Position numbers and translations under genes: made by a program
In this document: positions 1-9,693 of the stretch, piece after piece
Layout: every line of letters starts with the position of its first letter
Position numbering within the stretch: position 1 is the stretch's first letter
The notes under the pieces: generated by a model
Databases searched by the model: none
What the model saw: only the letters and a program-made list of their open reading frames with translations
Told to the model about the DNA's origin: nothing
Assembly (NCBI GenBank): GCA_947366105.1
Contig: CANAZK010000010.1
Span: 1 to 34,512 of the forward strand
Direction of reading: 5' to 3'
DNA: 34,512 bases
Source of the DNA: an uncultured Lachnospiraceae bacterium
GTDB taxonomy: Bacteria > Bacillota > Clostridia > Lachnospirales > Lachnospiraceae

Positions 1-1327
1 TCAGTTTGTTCGGATCTGACATATTTAAAGAAATCTTATCCTCCCGGTAACTGTTCTTGAGATTTATAACGCCCTCCGCTTTCCTTCCAATACCCGCTTT
101 CACAACGAAGCTTTTTTTAGCATCTTTGATAAGATTTTGAATTCTCTTCCTATCTGCCTGAAGAAGACTTCTGAATTCCCTCTCTTTCTGCGCATCCCAT
201 TCCTCGCGTACAACAACAACCTTATCAAAATCACTTTGAATAATCGAATCCGATAAGCATTTTTTCACACTTTCTCTCAAAACATTAACATCATTCATTC
301 TCATATTAATATCTTCCGGACTCTTTCCATCCTTATATTCAAGACCAAACACAATGACCTGATATACTTTATCTATGGACATGCCTAAAAGCCTTGTACT
401 CCTTTTAATCTCTTCTGCGGAGCAGGCCTCGCCGCTCAAAATACCGTGCAGTAAATCATTTTGGTATTTTTTCTCCATCTCCGCAACCGCATACCTCCTT
501 GAAATCTCATATTGCAGCGCTGAAACGGCTCCTTCTATTGCAATATAGTCCATCACATCCAGCTTCGGACCCATCTCTGTCACAACCAAATACAGCTTCG
601 TTCCCCAAATTTTCTTCATGGTCACAAGATACTGATCCACTTTGCGATCTTCAGCCTCCAAATAAATCCTCTGCTTCATATAACAGTAATTTGAAGCGGC
701 CTCCGGTTCGAACTCATGCGGTCCCTCTACAACCCTGTAATTTTCAGGACTCTTCTTCGTTCTCCCAAGGCACACGCCGTTCTGCTCATACACGGCAGCC
801 GGGTTGCCGAGAAGCTTGTACAATACATGCAGAAATTTCTCAATTCCGTCTTCATGAGATGAAAGCGAGAGAATCAAGGCTTCAAAATTATCGCGGGTTG
901 TCTTAAAATACTTTAGACGCTTCACCTCCTCGCTAAACAATTCCTCCATGATAAGTCTCATAATATCCTTAAAAGAAACGTCAAACGTCACTTCAAGCAT
1001 AGGAATTCCACATTTTTTTGCATACTCTTTAAAAAGCCCGATCTTTTCTTCAGCAGATTCTACGTCGCGCCCTCTTTTAAATATCAACCCACTGATTTTT
1101 TTCCTCTCAAGCTCCCCTATACGCCTTTCAACATCATCAAGACTGTCATATCTAAAAGCATATAATCCTGTGAGCAGAATTTCACCGCCGTTAATAAATT
1201 TAACAATATCCGGCGCCTCGATAATGGTTGCGCCTTTAATTTCATTATCAAGCCCCTCTTCTCCCGCAACTAACTTTACCGGCTGCAGATTCTCCCATTT
1301 AAGCAGTTCTCTTACTATCAAACCCAT
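1..1327 (-). CDS. PucR-family transcriptional regulator, 3' end missing (cut by window edge)
   Basis: This gene is absent from the ORF track because it has no stop inside the window. Reading the minus strand from an ATG at 1327 gives about 442 open codons beginning MGLIVRELLKW. The N-terminal part has the look of the PucR ligand-sensing domain, with the stretches LVAGEEGLDNEIKGATI and GGEILLTGLYAF. The middle (LLGMSIDKVYQVIVFGLEY onwards) fits the GGDEF-like central region of these regulators. The C-terminal HTH_30 DNA-binding domain would lie beyond base 1. I chose ATG 1327 because GAGGG lies 7 nt upstream; an in-frame ATG at 1384 would add 19 residues but has no visible ribosome binding site. 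PucR proteins often control purine or amino-acid catabolism, but the target here is unknown. It is divergent from the GH43 gene, which need not be its target. Confidence 0.82.
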   Translation of the reverse strand, partial: MGLIVRELLKWENLQPVKLVAGEEGLDNEIKGATIIEAPDIVKFINGGEILLTGLYAFRYDSLDDVERRIGELERKKISGLIFKRGRDVESAEEKIGLFKEYAKKCGIPMLEVTFDVSFKDIMRLIMEELFSEEVKRLKYFKTTRDNFEALILSLSSHEDGIEKFLHVLYKLLGNPAAVYEQNGVCLGRTKKSPENYRVVEGPHEFEPEAASNYCYMKQRIYLEAEDRKVDQYLVTMKKIWGTKLYLVVTEMGPKLDVMDYIAIEGAVSALQYEISRRYAVAEMEKKYQNDLLHGILSGEACSAEEIKRSTRLLGMSIDKVYQVIVFGLEYKDGKSPEDINMRMNDVNVLRESVKKCLSDSIIQSDFDKVVVVREEWDAQKEREFRSLLQADRKRIQNLIKDAKKSFVVKAGIGRKAEGVINLKNSYREDKISLNMSDPNKL

Positions 1328-1556
1328 TTTGTCACCCTCATCCAATCCTAGAATATTGCCTTGTATTATATCATCATTTTCCATAAATAACCATGTGAAA
1401 AATCATTTCCCCGAGGGTCACCTAAAAAGTTATAAAATCTATGTTCTTTTCTAATTTTTTTACCTCATGTCCAGGTTTCCTTTACGTTTATTTCCCACTG
1501 CTCTATAATACAATACAGAACAGTTTATTAAACAAAAAGGAGATGATTTCCAAGGT
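1328..1556. promoter_or_regulatory. Divergent intergenic region with a promoter for the GH43 gene
   Basis: A sigma-A-like promoter reads rightward: TTTACG at 1481-1486, a 17-nt spacer, then a perfect TATAAT at 1504-1509. AAGGAG at 1537-1542 is the only strong ribosome binding site before the GH43 start. No clear promoter for the divergent PucR gene could be fixed. Nothing else is recognised here. Confidence 0.6.
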
Positions 1557-3689
1557 ATGAACTATCAGACACACAACTCCGATTCCCTCGCTTCTGTCTG
1601 GATTGCAGATAACGGGGATGGAACTTACACAAACAATGTACTGTGGGCAGACTTTCCCGATACCGATATCATCCGTGTAGAAGACACTTATTACCTTATT
1701 TCTACAAGCATGCACCTGTTTCCAGGGGCGCCGGTTCTAAGTTCCAAAGACCTCGTCCACTGGCATTTTGAAAGCTATGCTCTTCCTTATGACCAGGTAC
1801 TTTCCTTGGCAAACCGGGAACACGCAATGGATCTGCAGCAGGGACATATTTACGATATGGGCGCTTGGGCAGGAAGTATCCGATATCACTCCAAACTACA
1901 TAAATTTTACTACCTCGTAAATATGCAGGATGGAACTCCCGAGGAATATGCTGTCCTCAGTGTTTCCGATACTGCCCGCGGTCCCTGGACGCTTTACCGG
2001 CTAAGTCAGAGATTATATGATCCCGGACTGCTTTTTGATGAGGATGGAACCGCTTATGTCATTCACGGACAGGGGCAGCTCTACCTGACACGCTTAAAGC
2101 TTGTAGACCTGGACACAGGAGAATACGCGGTTGATGAGACATTTGCCGATGCAGATGAGAATGGATGCCGCAACAAACCTTTTTACAATTATTCCGGCGG
2201 ATATTATAACGAGGGGTCCCATGCCTATAAGATAAACGGCATTTATTACATACTGACTACTCCGACATGGGGAAATACGGGCACTAAAAAAGAGATTTGT
2301 ATACAGACAAAAGATCTGATTCATGGTCCTTACGCAGTCCGTGATATCCATTCCGGTTTTATGAATTTTGGCGAAAACGGCATTCACCAGGGCGGCATCG
2401 TCGATGTTCCATTGAAAGACGGGACAACAGAATGGTGGTCTATTATTTTCCAAGACCGACACAAACTTGGACGTACTCCTACTTTGCAGCCTGTATTTTG
2501 GGAAATGGACAATGACGGACTCTTATGGCCAATGATCGGCGCAAAAGGCAAAAATGGCTGCCTGTCCGTTTCTACGTTTCAAAAGCCATTCATAGAAACC
2601 GGAATTACTAATATTTCTACCGTACAGATAGCTTATAGAGACGACTTTTCGTCAGACACACTTGATTTATGCTGGCAATGGAATCACATTCCAAACGACA
2701 AGAAGTGGAGTCTCTCCCAAAGACCCGGATATCTGCGGCTCTATACCGCTACTGTCACAGAAGATTTTTCCAAATCACAGAACACATTACGCCAGCGCGT
2801 CATCGGTCCGGAAAGCTCGGCAGCAATTAAACTTGAGCTCTCCCATATGACTTGCGGAGACCTTGCCGGACTTGCCGTACATCAGCAGGAATATAACTAT
2901 ATCGGCGTACAATGTATCTCCGAAAGCGGAGAAAAGAAACTCCTAATCAACGACCGCGGTACGGAAGTCCTTTCCCAAATACTTCCATCCCACACGAACA
3001 CGCTTTGGCTTTGCGCCTCCGCAGTCCGGATGGAATACCGCAGTACATTTTCTTATAGTTTGGACGGCATACACTACCAAAACTTTGGGGACGTCTACGA
3101 AATGCACTATGGAGATTACGTTGGCATGGGCTATGGCATTTTTCATTTTGCCACAAAAGCACTTGGCGGATACGTAGACCTTGATTGGTTTGAACTTACC
3201 ACAAACACTCCAAACCATAATTTAAAACCTTTCGGGACACAAATCGAAGCCGAACATTATGACAATCAAAAATACGAGTTGTATGAAGGACAGGAACCAC
3301 AGTACGTGAATAATCCTCTGACTACATGGACTTCCGATATCCATCAAACAGAAATTCTGACTAAATGGGGCAGCGCTTACGATTTGGCAGTCTCCAATCT
3401 CCATAACGGAGACTGGGTACAATATAACAGAATTGATCTTGGTGATGGCGCCAGCGAGGTGATTATCCGGGCTTCTTCTACCATTTCCGGCGGACGGCTC
3501 GAATTTCGGGAAGATACTTTGGAGGGCAGATTACTTGCATCCGTCACACTTCCAAATACAGGAGGAGAAGAATGTTTCCAGAATCTGTATGCCAAAACAG
3601 ATCCTTCCCTTACCGGAATCCGGAAACTGTTCCTCATCTATTACGGAACCGATAACACTTGCCGGGTCAATTGGTTTTTATTTCATTAG
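1557..3689 (+). CDS. GH43 glycoside hydrolase with GH43_C2-like and CBM6 domains
   Basis: The 710-residue protein starts with a five-bladed-propeller GH43 domain (about 25-340). The expected catalytic acids are visible: base D35 in ADFPDTD, pKa-modulating D155 in LYDPG, and general acid E219 in YNEGSH. A concanavalin-like C2 domain follows (about 355-545, starting YRDDFSSDTLDLCW). A C-terminal CBM6 (about 570-710) starts at QIEAEHYD and contains NGDWVQYN. GH43 enzymes are mostly beta-xylosidases or alpha-L-arabinofuranosidases; the substrate cannot be set from sequence alone. There is no signal peptide, so the enzyme is probably cytosolic, which is odd for a CBM-bearing protein. AAGGAG lies 14 nt before this ATG, an unusually long gap, but an in-frame TGA at 1545 rules out an upstream start. 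The DUF624 gene follows after 17 nt. Confidence 0.9.
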   Translation: MNYQTHNSDSLASVWIADNGDGTYTNNVLWADFPDTDIIRVEDTYYLISTSMHLFPGAPVLSSKDLVHWHFESYALPYDQVLSLANREHAMDLQQGHIYDMGAWAGSIRYHSKLHKFYYLVNMQDGTPEEYAVLSVSDTARGPWTLYRLSQRLYDPGLLFDEDGTAYVIHGQGQLYLTRLKLVDLDTGEYAVDETFADADENGCRNKPFYNYSGGYYNEGSHAYKINGIYYILTTPTWGNTGTKKEICIQTKDLIHGPYAVRDIHSGFMNFGENGIHQGGIVDVPLKDGTTEWWSIIFQDRHKLGRTPTLQPVFWEMDNDGLLWPMIGAKGKNGCLSVSTFQKPFIETGITNISTVQIAYRDDFSSDTLDLCWQWNHIPNDKKWSLSQRPGYLRLYTATVTEDFSKSQNTLRQRVIGPESSAAIKLELSHMTCGDLAGLAVHQQEYNYIGVQCISESGEKKLLINDRGTEVLSQILPSHTNTLWLCASAVRMEYRSTFSYSLDGIHYQNFGDVYEMHYGDYVGMGYGIFHFATKALGGYVDLDWFELTTNTPNHNLKPFGTQIEAEHYDNQKYELYEGQEPQYVNNPLTTWTSDIHQTEILTKWGSAYDLAVSNLHNGDWVQYNRIDLGDGASEVIIRASSTISGGRLEFREDTLEGRLLASVTLPNTGGEECFQNLYAKTDPSLTGIRKLFLIYYGTDNTCRVNWFLFH

Positions 3690-3706
3690 AAAGGATAAAT
3701 CACTAT

Positions 3707-4333
3707 ATGAAAAATATTTTTAATATAGACAATAAATTCTTTACCTTTATGTCAAAAGCAGCGGACATAATGATACTTAACATGCTGTTTATACTGACTT
3801 CGCTTCCGATTATTACAATCGGGACTTCCCTCACAGCGCTGTATTCCGTATCTTTGAAACAAAGCGCCGGAACTTCCGCCTATGTTGCGAAAGAATACTT
3901 TCATGCATGGAAAGAAAATTTCAGACAGAGTACCATCTTATGGGTTGGTTCCCTGTCCGCTTTTATCCTGCTATGTCTGAACCTAGCATTAAAAGTAGAC
4001 GGAACGTTTTATTTCTTTATGCGTTTTATGATGTTTCTTTCTTTAGTGTTATATATCATGGTTACACTCTACGCGTTTCCGCTGCTTGCAAAGTTTGAAA
4101 ATACATTAAAACATACAATTGTCAATGCGTTTTTAATGTCCATCCGACATTTTTTCACAACTTGTACCCTATTTGGAACGGCAGCACTTTTTCTTTTCAT
4201 TACCGTTGCTTATCCGTCCATGATTAAACTGACTTCTATGGCATGGTTTTTATTCTTCTTCGCAATCATTGCAAGAATTCAGGCAACCTTGTTAGACAAA
4301 ATTTTTAACCGATATCTTTCTCAATTTGAATAG
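3707..4333 (+). CDS. YesL-like DUF624 membrane protein
   Basis: This 208-residue protein is very hydrophobic, with about five membrane segments, and has the DUF624/YesL pattern near the N-terminus (NKFFTFMSKAADIMILNMLF, then LPIITIGTSLTALY). The family is typically about 200-220 residues, so it looks complete. I start it at ATG 3707, behind GAAAGGA, and not at the ORF-track start 3659, which overlaps the GH43 gene and has no ribosome binding site. DUF624 proteins sit in yes/lpl-type polysaccharide loci next to YesM/YesN and LplABC genes, exactly as here. Their molecular role is not established; they are thought to assist the transporter or sensor. It is probably cotranscribed with the GH43 gene. 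Confidence 0.85.
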   Translation: MKNIFNIDNKFFTFMSKAADIMILNMLFILTSLPIITIGTSLTALYSVSLKQSAGTSAYVAKEYFHAWKENFRQSTILWVGSLSAFILLCLNLALKVDGTFYFFMRFMMFLSLVLYIMVTLYAFPLLAKFENTLKHTIVNAFLMSIRHFFTTCTLFGTAALFLFITVAYPSMIKLTSMAWFLFFFAIIARIQATLLDKIFNRYLSQFE

Positions 4334-4336
4334 GCA

Positions 4337-4380
4337 AAAGAAAGGATGAAACACTTTGTAACACGTTTCATCCTTTCTTT
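4337..4380. terminator. Bidirectional rho-independent terminator
   Basis: A perfect 16-bp stem (AAAGAAAGGATGAAAC at 4337-4352 with its complement at 4365-4380) has a 12-nt loop, and T-rich tracts on both strands. It lies between the converging DUF624 and GH35 genes and can serve both. Confidence 0.9.
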
Positions 4381-4400
4381 TCCATCATATTCACCTTCTC

Positions 4401-6146
4401 CTATCCTAATTTCGGTTCGTCCATCAGACGAATCGTGTCTGCTGCTTTTCCGTCTGTCTCGAACAAGACAATCTCATTTTCTCCTTTCCGTAACATCGGT
4501 CCCGGGATATAAAGCCTTCTCTGCGGCCCCTCATCCCAAAATCGCCCAATGTTTCTTCCATTCACGAAAGCCACGCCTTTTCCGAATCCCTCCAAATCAA
4601 GGAACGTATCTCCTGTTTCATCTGCCCGGAATGCAAATTTATAAAATGCAGGCATTCCTTCCTGATATCCGCGGGAATAATCCACCTTTTCCACATTGTC
4701 TAACGGAAGGGAATACATATCCCATCCCATATGGAATGTCCCGTTAATTAGCACACCCTGCGTAATTCCCTTTTTCTGAAGCTCGATTTCCGGACCATAA
4801 TTGACCCTTCCCATATTTTCCATAAGGATGTCCAAAGAACCGCTCTCTTCCTTTAAAGTAAAGCCGTCTCTTCTGTCCATCTCATCGTCATCGCGAATCT
4901 CCACTTGTCTGCCATCCGCAAAAATAATTGCACGATCCATGCCGCCGCGGATTTTGCAGGAGCCAATTTCTTTCCCTCTCGTAATCGTACTTCTGTAAAG
5001 TACATATCCATAATTCTGTCCCAGCTCTTCCATAGATAACGGCATCGCATCGCGAACCGGAGAGGATAACGTATCAAGTGTTTCAAACAGACCCGCCTTT
5101 ACCCGAAGAGAAATCTCCCCATACGCCTTTCTTACAATCGGCGTTGTAAATTCCACTTTCGGAATCTCTCGGAATTTGGAAATCACTTTCTGGAATTCCA
5201 GATATTTTTGCGTAATCCGTCCGTCTTCTGTAAGCGGCGCATCATAATCATAAGAGGTTACATCTGCACCGATTTTATCATCATAATTAGAACCATTCAT
5301 AAAACCTAAATTGGTTCCGCCATGGAACATATAAAAATTCACATGTCCTCTCTCCAGCATTTCCTCTAGAGATTTTTTATGTTCTGCATAATCCACCACA
5401 CTGTGGTCTTTCATCTTCCAATGATCAAACCAGCCTACCCAGAACTCCATGCACATTAAAGGCTGGTCGCCGATGATTTTCTTCACCTCCTCAAAACGCT
5501 CTTTGCCTTTGGAGCCAAAGTTTGCAGTTCTCCATGCTCCCTCCAGATATCCATCATCCATGTACTGTCTGCCAGGTCCATCCGATGTAACAAAAGGAAT
5601 CGTAATACCTCTTCCTGCCATCATATCTTTCAGCGCCTGCAAATACTCTTTATCATTTCCATAGGAACCATACTCATTTTCAATCTGAAGCATGAGAACC
5701 GGTCCTCCCTTTGTAATCTGATATGGGGCAATCAACGGAATCAGTTTATCATAATAACGCGCAACGCAGTTTAAATATACTTTGTTGTAACAGCGCAGCC
5801 GAATTCCCTGTTTTGTCAAAAGCCATGCCGGGAAACCGCCGAACTCCCACTCCGCACAGATATACGGGGATGGACGTAAAATAACATATAATCCCAATTC
5901 CTGTGCAATCTCAATAAATTTGCAAAGATCTGCACCGCCCTCAAAGCAGAATTCACCTTCTCTTGGTTCATGGACATTCCACGCCACATAGGTCTCAACC
6001 GTATTACAGCCCATTGCCTTTAATTTTTCCAAACGATCCCTCCAGTATTCCGGTACCACACGGAAATAATGAATACTTCCGGAAATAATCTGAAATCTTT
6101 CCCCATTCATGTAAATCTCATCTTTTATTTCAAATATATTCTGCAT
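4401..6146 (-). CDS. GH35 beta-galactosidase, BgaC-like, cytosolic
   Basis: The protein has 581 residues from ATG 6146, which sits behind AGGAGAAAGG; the ORF-track start at 6239 lies within the upstream GH2 gene and is not needed. The GH35 signature is clear: SGSIHYFRV at 22-30 and ETYVAWNVHEP at 51-61. The acid/base region is QIENEYG (E158, with E156 nearby) and the nucleophile region is MEFWVGWFDHW (E234). A C-terminal beta-sandwich carries FVNGRNIGRFWD, typical of the family. There is no signal peptide. Length and layout match bacterial intracellular-type GH35 enzymes such as streptococcal BgaC, which cleave terminal beta-1,3-linked galactose; that specificity is inference. It is the last gene of the operon, 19 nt after the GH2 gene. 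Confidence 0.93.
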   Translation of the reverse strand: MQNIFEIKDEIYMNGERFQIISGSIHYFRVVPEYWRDRLEKLKAMGCNTVETYVAWNVHEPREGEFCFEGGADLCKFIEIAQELGLYVILRPSPYICAEWEFGGFPAWLLTKQGIRLRCYNKVYLNCVARYYDKLIPLIAPYQITKGGPVLMLQIENEYGSYGNDKEYLQALKDMMAGRGITIPFVTSDGPGRQYMDDGYLEGAWRTANFGSKGKERFEEVKKIIGDQPLMCMEFWVGWFDHWKMKDHSVVDYAEHKKSLEEMLERGHVNFYMFHGGTNLGFMNGSNYDDKIGADVTSYDYDAPLTEDGRITQKYLEFQKVISKFREIPKVEFTTPIVRKAYGEISLRVKAGLFETLDTLSSPVRDAMPLSMEELGQNYGYVLYRSTITRGKEIGSCKIRGGMDRAIIFADGRQVEIRDDDEMDRRDGFTLKEESGSLDILMENMGRVNYGPEIELQKKGITQGVLINGTFHMGWDMYSLPLDNVEKVDYSRGYQEGMPAFYKFAFRADETGDTFLDLEGFGKGVAFVNGRNIGRFWDEGPQRRLYIPGPMLRKGENEIVLFETDGKAADTIRLMDEPKLG

Positions 6147-6165
6147 GTCCTTTCTCCTGTCAAAT

Positions 6166-9100
6166 TTAAAAATATATACGGTAAACCCGCACGCCTTTTC
6201 CCGAAGCCGATTGTACCTGTATTTCCACTGTTCCATCACAAGTTTCCCACCATACAGTAATTGGTGTCACAGAAATGATTCTATGGTCTTTCGGGTGTTC
6301 TACTACCTTACCGTCAACACGCACCTCTGCCTTTTCATCAAAAGCCAGCGCCTGTATCTTCAATTCTTCCTGCTTTGGAAGTCTGTATTCCAAACATTCC
6401 GGAGCAAATTCAAGATCATTGTTCTTCACCACAATACCGGAAAGCGCATACTCATTGACTGAATCCACTCCAAAGTCCTCATAAATCTCGAACTGCTGAA
6501 TCCCCGCACAAAGTCTTCCATCTACCTGCAGAAATCTGACTTTCACATATCGCACGTTTTGCGCAGTAAAATAATCCAGCACACCATTTGACCACGAAGT
6601 CCTCCGATTCTCCGCCCGCTTCTCCCAGTGCGCTCCATCCAAAGAAGTATAAATCTCATATTCATAAAACGTGCAGTCTGAACCCATCTGTCCTCCGACA
6701 AAGACTTTCGCATTACGCACATGATGCACACCGCCCAAGTCTACCTGCCATTCCTGAAATCCTTCTCTCGGATTCTTCCCAAACCAAATTCCGTCATTCC
6801 ACACATCCTGTGCGCATTCCGGATTCACAGATGCCGTTGCTGTTTTTCCAAAAGCAATATTTTCAGAAAGCTCTGTCTCTTTCTTGGCGAGCTTTTCTTC
6901 CCACAGATACGGAGACAACAATACAACCTCTGTCGGGACTTCCGCCCGGAATTCAATACGCATTTCTTTCGCGCCCTCTACGCAAAGCTTAACATCTGCG
7001 ACTTTTCCTCTATATCGTAACACATCATCCAAATAAAAGAAAAGCTCTGCTTCTCTGTCTCCGCTTAATACTTTATATCCGGTCTGAAAATACGTCTCGC
7101 CTCTTAACTTCCATACAGTAGTTCCTTTCAGGAGGATACTTTCAGGATACTGTTCGCCGTCTGCCTCCGCCTTAGAAAGCGCTCTCGCATCTCCTGTCCA
7201 CTCATGGCTTAACAAATTGAATCTTCCCTTACACAAGGTATCTGTTCCAGCAAAAACGTTTCCATCGATTCCACCTCTTTCAGACGGTTGAAGTTCGAGT
7301 TCTGTCTCCCCTTCCAAAAGCCCTTTTCCGGATGCGCATACAGTAATCTTTCCTGAAGTGTGCCCGCTTCTTATGTAGGCAGATGCAATTCCCGCCTCCG
7401 CCCACGCCGGATTGGTTCCGGCCAGCAGATTTCCATCCCCGACGATCCGGGCATCCCCCTCGATTGTGAAGAAAATCTTCTGTTCTGCATCTGTACAAAG
7501 CACACCCTGTTCATCCAAAATCTCTGCCCGGACAAGTACCAAATCATTTCCGTCCGCATGAACCGGAACTCCAAGTGTATCCACCGATACTCGCAGATGA
7601 TGAGGTTCTCCCGCTGTTTTCCTTACATCCTCTGCAAGAAGATTTTCTTCGGAACCATATCCCCTCGCCCTCAAAAGTGTTCCTGTTTCATATGGAACAG
7701 AGGCAAAGTAAAATGGCGGATGCGGTAAATATGCGGCATTCTCTTCCTTATACGGAACCTCTTCTTTTTCCCACAGGACTTCCCCCTGACGTTCCACTGT
7801 CAAAACGACTTTCGCCACATTGCTATACACATAGATTTCTCTATATGCATCCGAACCGATTGTCACCGGCTTATCACTTTTATCTAAAGAAGGCGCATGC
7901 TTGGTCCACTCGCTTGCAATATAAAGAATCGTCCGTTCTTCCTGCTGGCTTGCATATGCCCAATACGCAGTCTTCGGTATACGGTATCCGTCCCAGATTC
8001 CACACGGAGACATAAGACTTCCCGCACCGCGGCTGTCTATCCCTGTCCAGATTGCAGCGCCGACAAATGCCGGATTCTCACTCCGTATCTGATAGCACCT
8101 TGCCAGACTGTAATCCTCCGGCAGATTTCTAAATAACATCTGATTCGCTTTCACAAGATTTCTCGCCTCTCCATGCGGATAGAATCCATCTGTAGTTCCT
8201 CTTGTTACTCTCCGGGAATGAAAATCACCATAATATTCAATATAGCAGTCTGTATATTCTCTTAAGAACATCACTGCTTTTTCCGTCTTCTCAAGAGGAT
8301 CCTGAAATCCATATATGAAATCAGCCTCACAGTCAATTCCATTCGCTTCCGGTCTTGCATCATATCCATAACTCTCTGCCGCTATTTTTGCAGACTTCTG
8401 CTCTGCAAGTGCAGTAAGCGCAGATTTTCTGGAAAAGCCATACGGAACATGGTACGTCTCATTCAACACTGTTTCGTACGCAAGAACGCAAGGGTGATTC
8501 CTGTCTCTCCGCACCATCTGGCGGATATTCTCCCACACTCTTGCTGAAAATGGTTCCGGCTGATCCGTCGGATACCACTGCCATCCAGGCGTTGCTTCAA
8601 ATACAAGAATCCCCAGCTCATCACATGCATCCAAAAATGCTTCTGACATCGGATAATGGGCTGCTCGTACTACCTTAAAACCTGCTTCCTTAATCAGAAT
8701 TGCATCTCTTCTCTGCATAGATGCAGGCGCTGCATTTCCGATAACCGGATAATCCTGATGGCGGTTCACCCCGGATAAGAAAGGCTGTACTTCACCGTTA
8801 ATGAGAAGTCCCTTTTCCCTATCCACTTCAATTTCCCGGATTCCAAACCGGGTTGTTTTTTGTTCTGTTACTGTTCCTCCAACCGAAATTGTAACCCGAA
8901 ATGTATAGAGAACCGGTGCACTAAGATTCCAAAGCGAAGGTTTGTCTATCTTAAATTCAGCCAATACATCCTGCACCGAATTTGCCGCAAGAGAAATACT
9001 TTGTTCGTCTTTTTCCACGACTGTTTTTACTCTATCTAACACTTCACATAGAACGGTAATCTGTTCTTCCGTATTTCTAGTAGAACGCACCTGTACTTTT

Positions 9101-9690
9101 GCAGAAATCTCAGCCTCTTCTTTGGAGACCTTGGGATATTCCAGTATAATGCCTCCGCCTCTTTCTACATTTTCATAGAGCGGATCTGTCACAAAAATAT
9201 CCTCTGCCACATCCAGCCATACGTCCCGGTACATTCCTCCAAAATAAGTGAAATCCAACAAGTCCTGCGGTTTCCCGGGTGGAACCTGTCCATTGTCCTC
9301 ATTATTTGTCCGCACAACAAGAACATTATCCCTTCCGTCAAAATATGCCGCATCACTTAAGCAGACAACGAACGGAAGGTACCCACCATAATTTGTATGT
9401 AAGAGAACTCCGTTTAACCAAACATCTGTCACTCCCATTACTGCATCAAATGTCATATACAGATTCTTATATTTCATTTCTTCCGGAAATTCAAAATATC
9501 TTACATAAGTCCCGATTCCCTGTGCCGTTGTTACGCCCCGTTTTGCATACGGTTCCAGCCGGAATGTATGCGGAACAGTCACTTCCTGCCAATTGGAAGG
9601 CCACAGCCCGGGGGCTTTCTCCCCCAAACATTCCGCAGCATCCTCATCAATAAAATACCATCCCTGATGTAATCTCCATCTTTCTCTCAT
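6166..9690 (-). CDS. GH2-family glycosidase with F5/8C (CBM32-like) domain
   Basis: The protein has 1174 residues and the GH2 order. The sugar-binding jelly roll is at about 1-165, with FTYFGGMYRDVWL. An immunoglobulin-like domain is at about 170-285. A TIM barrel starts at GVNRHQDYPVIG (307-318) and contains RAAHYP. Candidate acid/base is E411 in LNETY and candidate nucleophile is E485 in IEYYGDF. Further beta-rich domains follow, then an F5/8 type C domain (about 944-1074, starting NIAFGKTATAS and ending RYVKVRF...FEIY) and a last beta domain to the end. Beta-galactosidase is the most likely activity given the GH35 neighbour, but beta-glucuronidase or mannosidase cannot be excluded. There is no signal peptide. 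AAAGGG precedes the ATG, and only 3 nt separate it from the upstream permease stop. Confidence 0.88.
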   Translation of the reverse strand: MRERWRLHQGWYFIDEDAAECLGEKAPGLWPSNWQEVTVPHTFRLEPYAKRGVTTAQGIGTYVRYFEFPEEMKYKNLYMTFDAVMGVTDVWLNGVLLHTNYGGYLPFVVCLSDAAYFDGRDNVLVVRTNNEDNGQVPPGKPQDLLDFTYFGGMYRDVWLDVAEDIFVTDPLYENVERGGGIILEYPKVSKEEAEISAKVQVRSTRNTEEQITVLCEVLDRVKTVVEKDEQSISLAANSVQDVLAEFKIDKPSLWNLSAPVLYTFRVTISVGGTVTEQKTTRFGIREIEVDREKGLLINGEVQPFLSGVNRHQDYPVIGNAAPASMQRRDAILIKEAGFKVVRAAHYPMSEAFLDACDELGILVFEATPGWQWYPTDQPEPFSARVWENIRQMVRRDRNHPCVLAYETVLNETYHVPYGFSRKSALTALAEQKSAKIAAESYGYDARPEANGIDCEADFIYGFQDPLEKTEKAVMFLREYTDCYIEYYGDFHSRRVTRGTTDGFYPHGEARNLVKANQMLFRNLPEDYSLARCYQIRSENPAFVGAAIWTGIDSRGAGSLMSPCGIWDGYRIPKTAYWAYASQQEERTILYIASEWTKHAPSLDKSDKPVTIGSDAYREIYVYSNVAKVVLTVERQGEVLWEKEEVPYKEENAAYLPHPPFYFASVPYETGTLLRARGYGSEENLLAEDVRKTAGEPHHLRVSVDTLGVPVHADGNDLVLVRAEILDEQGVLCTDAEQKIFFTIEGDARIVGDGNLLAGTNPAWAEAGIASAYIRSGHTSGKITVCASGKGLLEGETELELQPSERGGIDGNVFAGTDTLCKGRFNLLSHEWTGDARALSKAEADGEQYPESILLKGTTVWKLRGETYFQTGYKVLSGDREAELFFYLDDVLRYRGKVADVKLCVEGAKEMRIEFRAEVPTEVVLLSPYLWEEKLAKKETELSENIAFGKTATASVNPECAQDVWNDGIWFGKNPREGFQEWQVDLGGVHHVRNAKVFVGGQMGSDCTFYEYEIYTSLDGAHWEKRAENRRTSWSNGVLDYFTAQNVRYVKVRFLQVDGRLCAGIQQFEIYEDFGVDSVNEYALSGIVVKNNDLEFAPECLEYRLPKQEELKIQALAFDEKAEVRVDGKVVEHPKDHRIISVTPITVWWETCDGTVEIQVQSASGKGVRVYRIYF

Positions 9691-9693
9691 ATT

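Noticed and set aside
499-1454. Plus-strand ORFs of 135 and 168 residues
   Set aside because: They lie opposite the well-supported PucR-type frame, have low-complexity Ser/Pro-rich content and no ribosome binding site.
6147-6239. Upstream start of GH35
   Set aside because: It lies inside the GH2 gene end and lacks a ribosome binding site, while ATG 6146 has AGGAGAAAGG.
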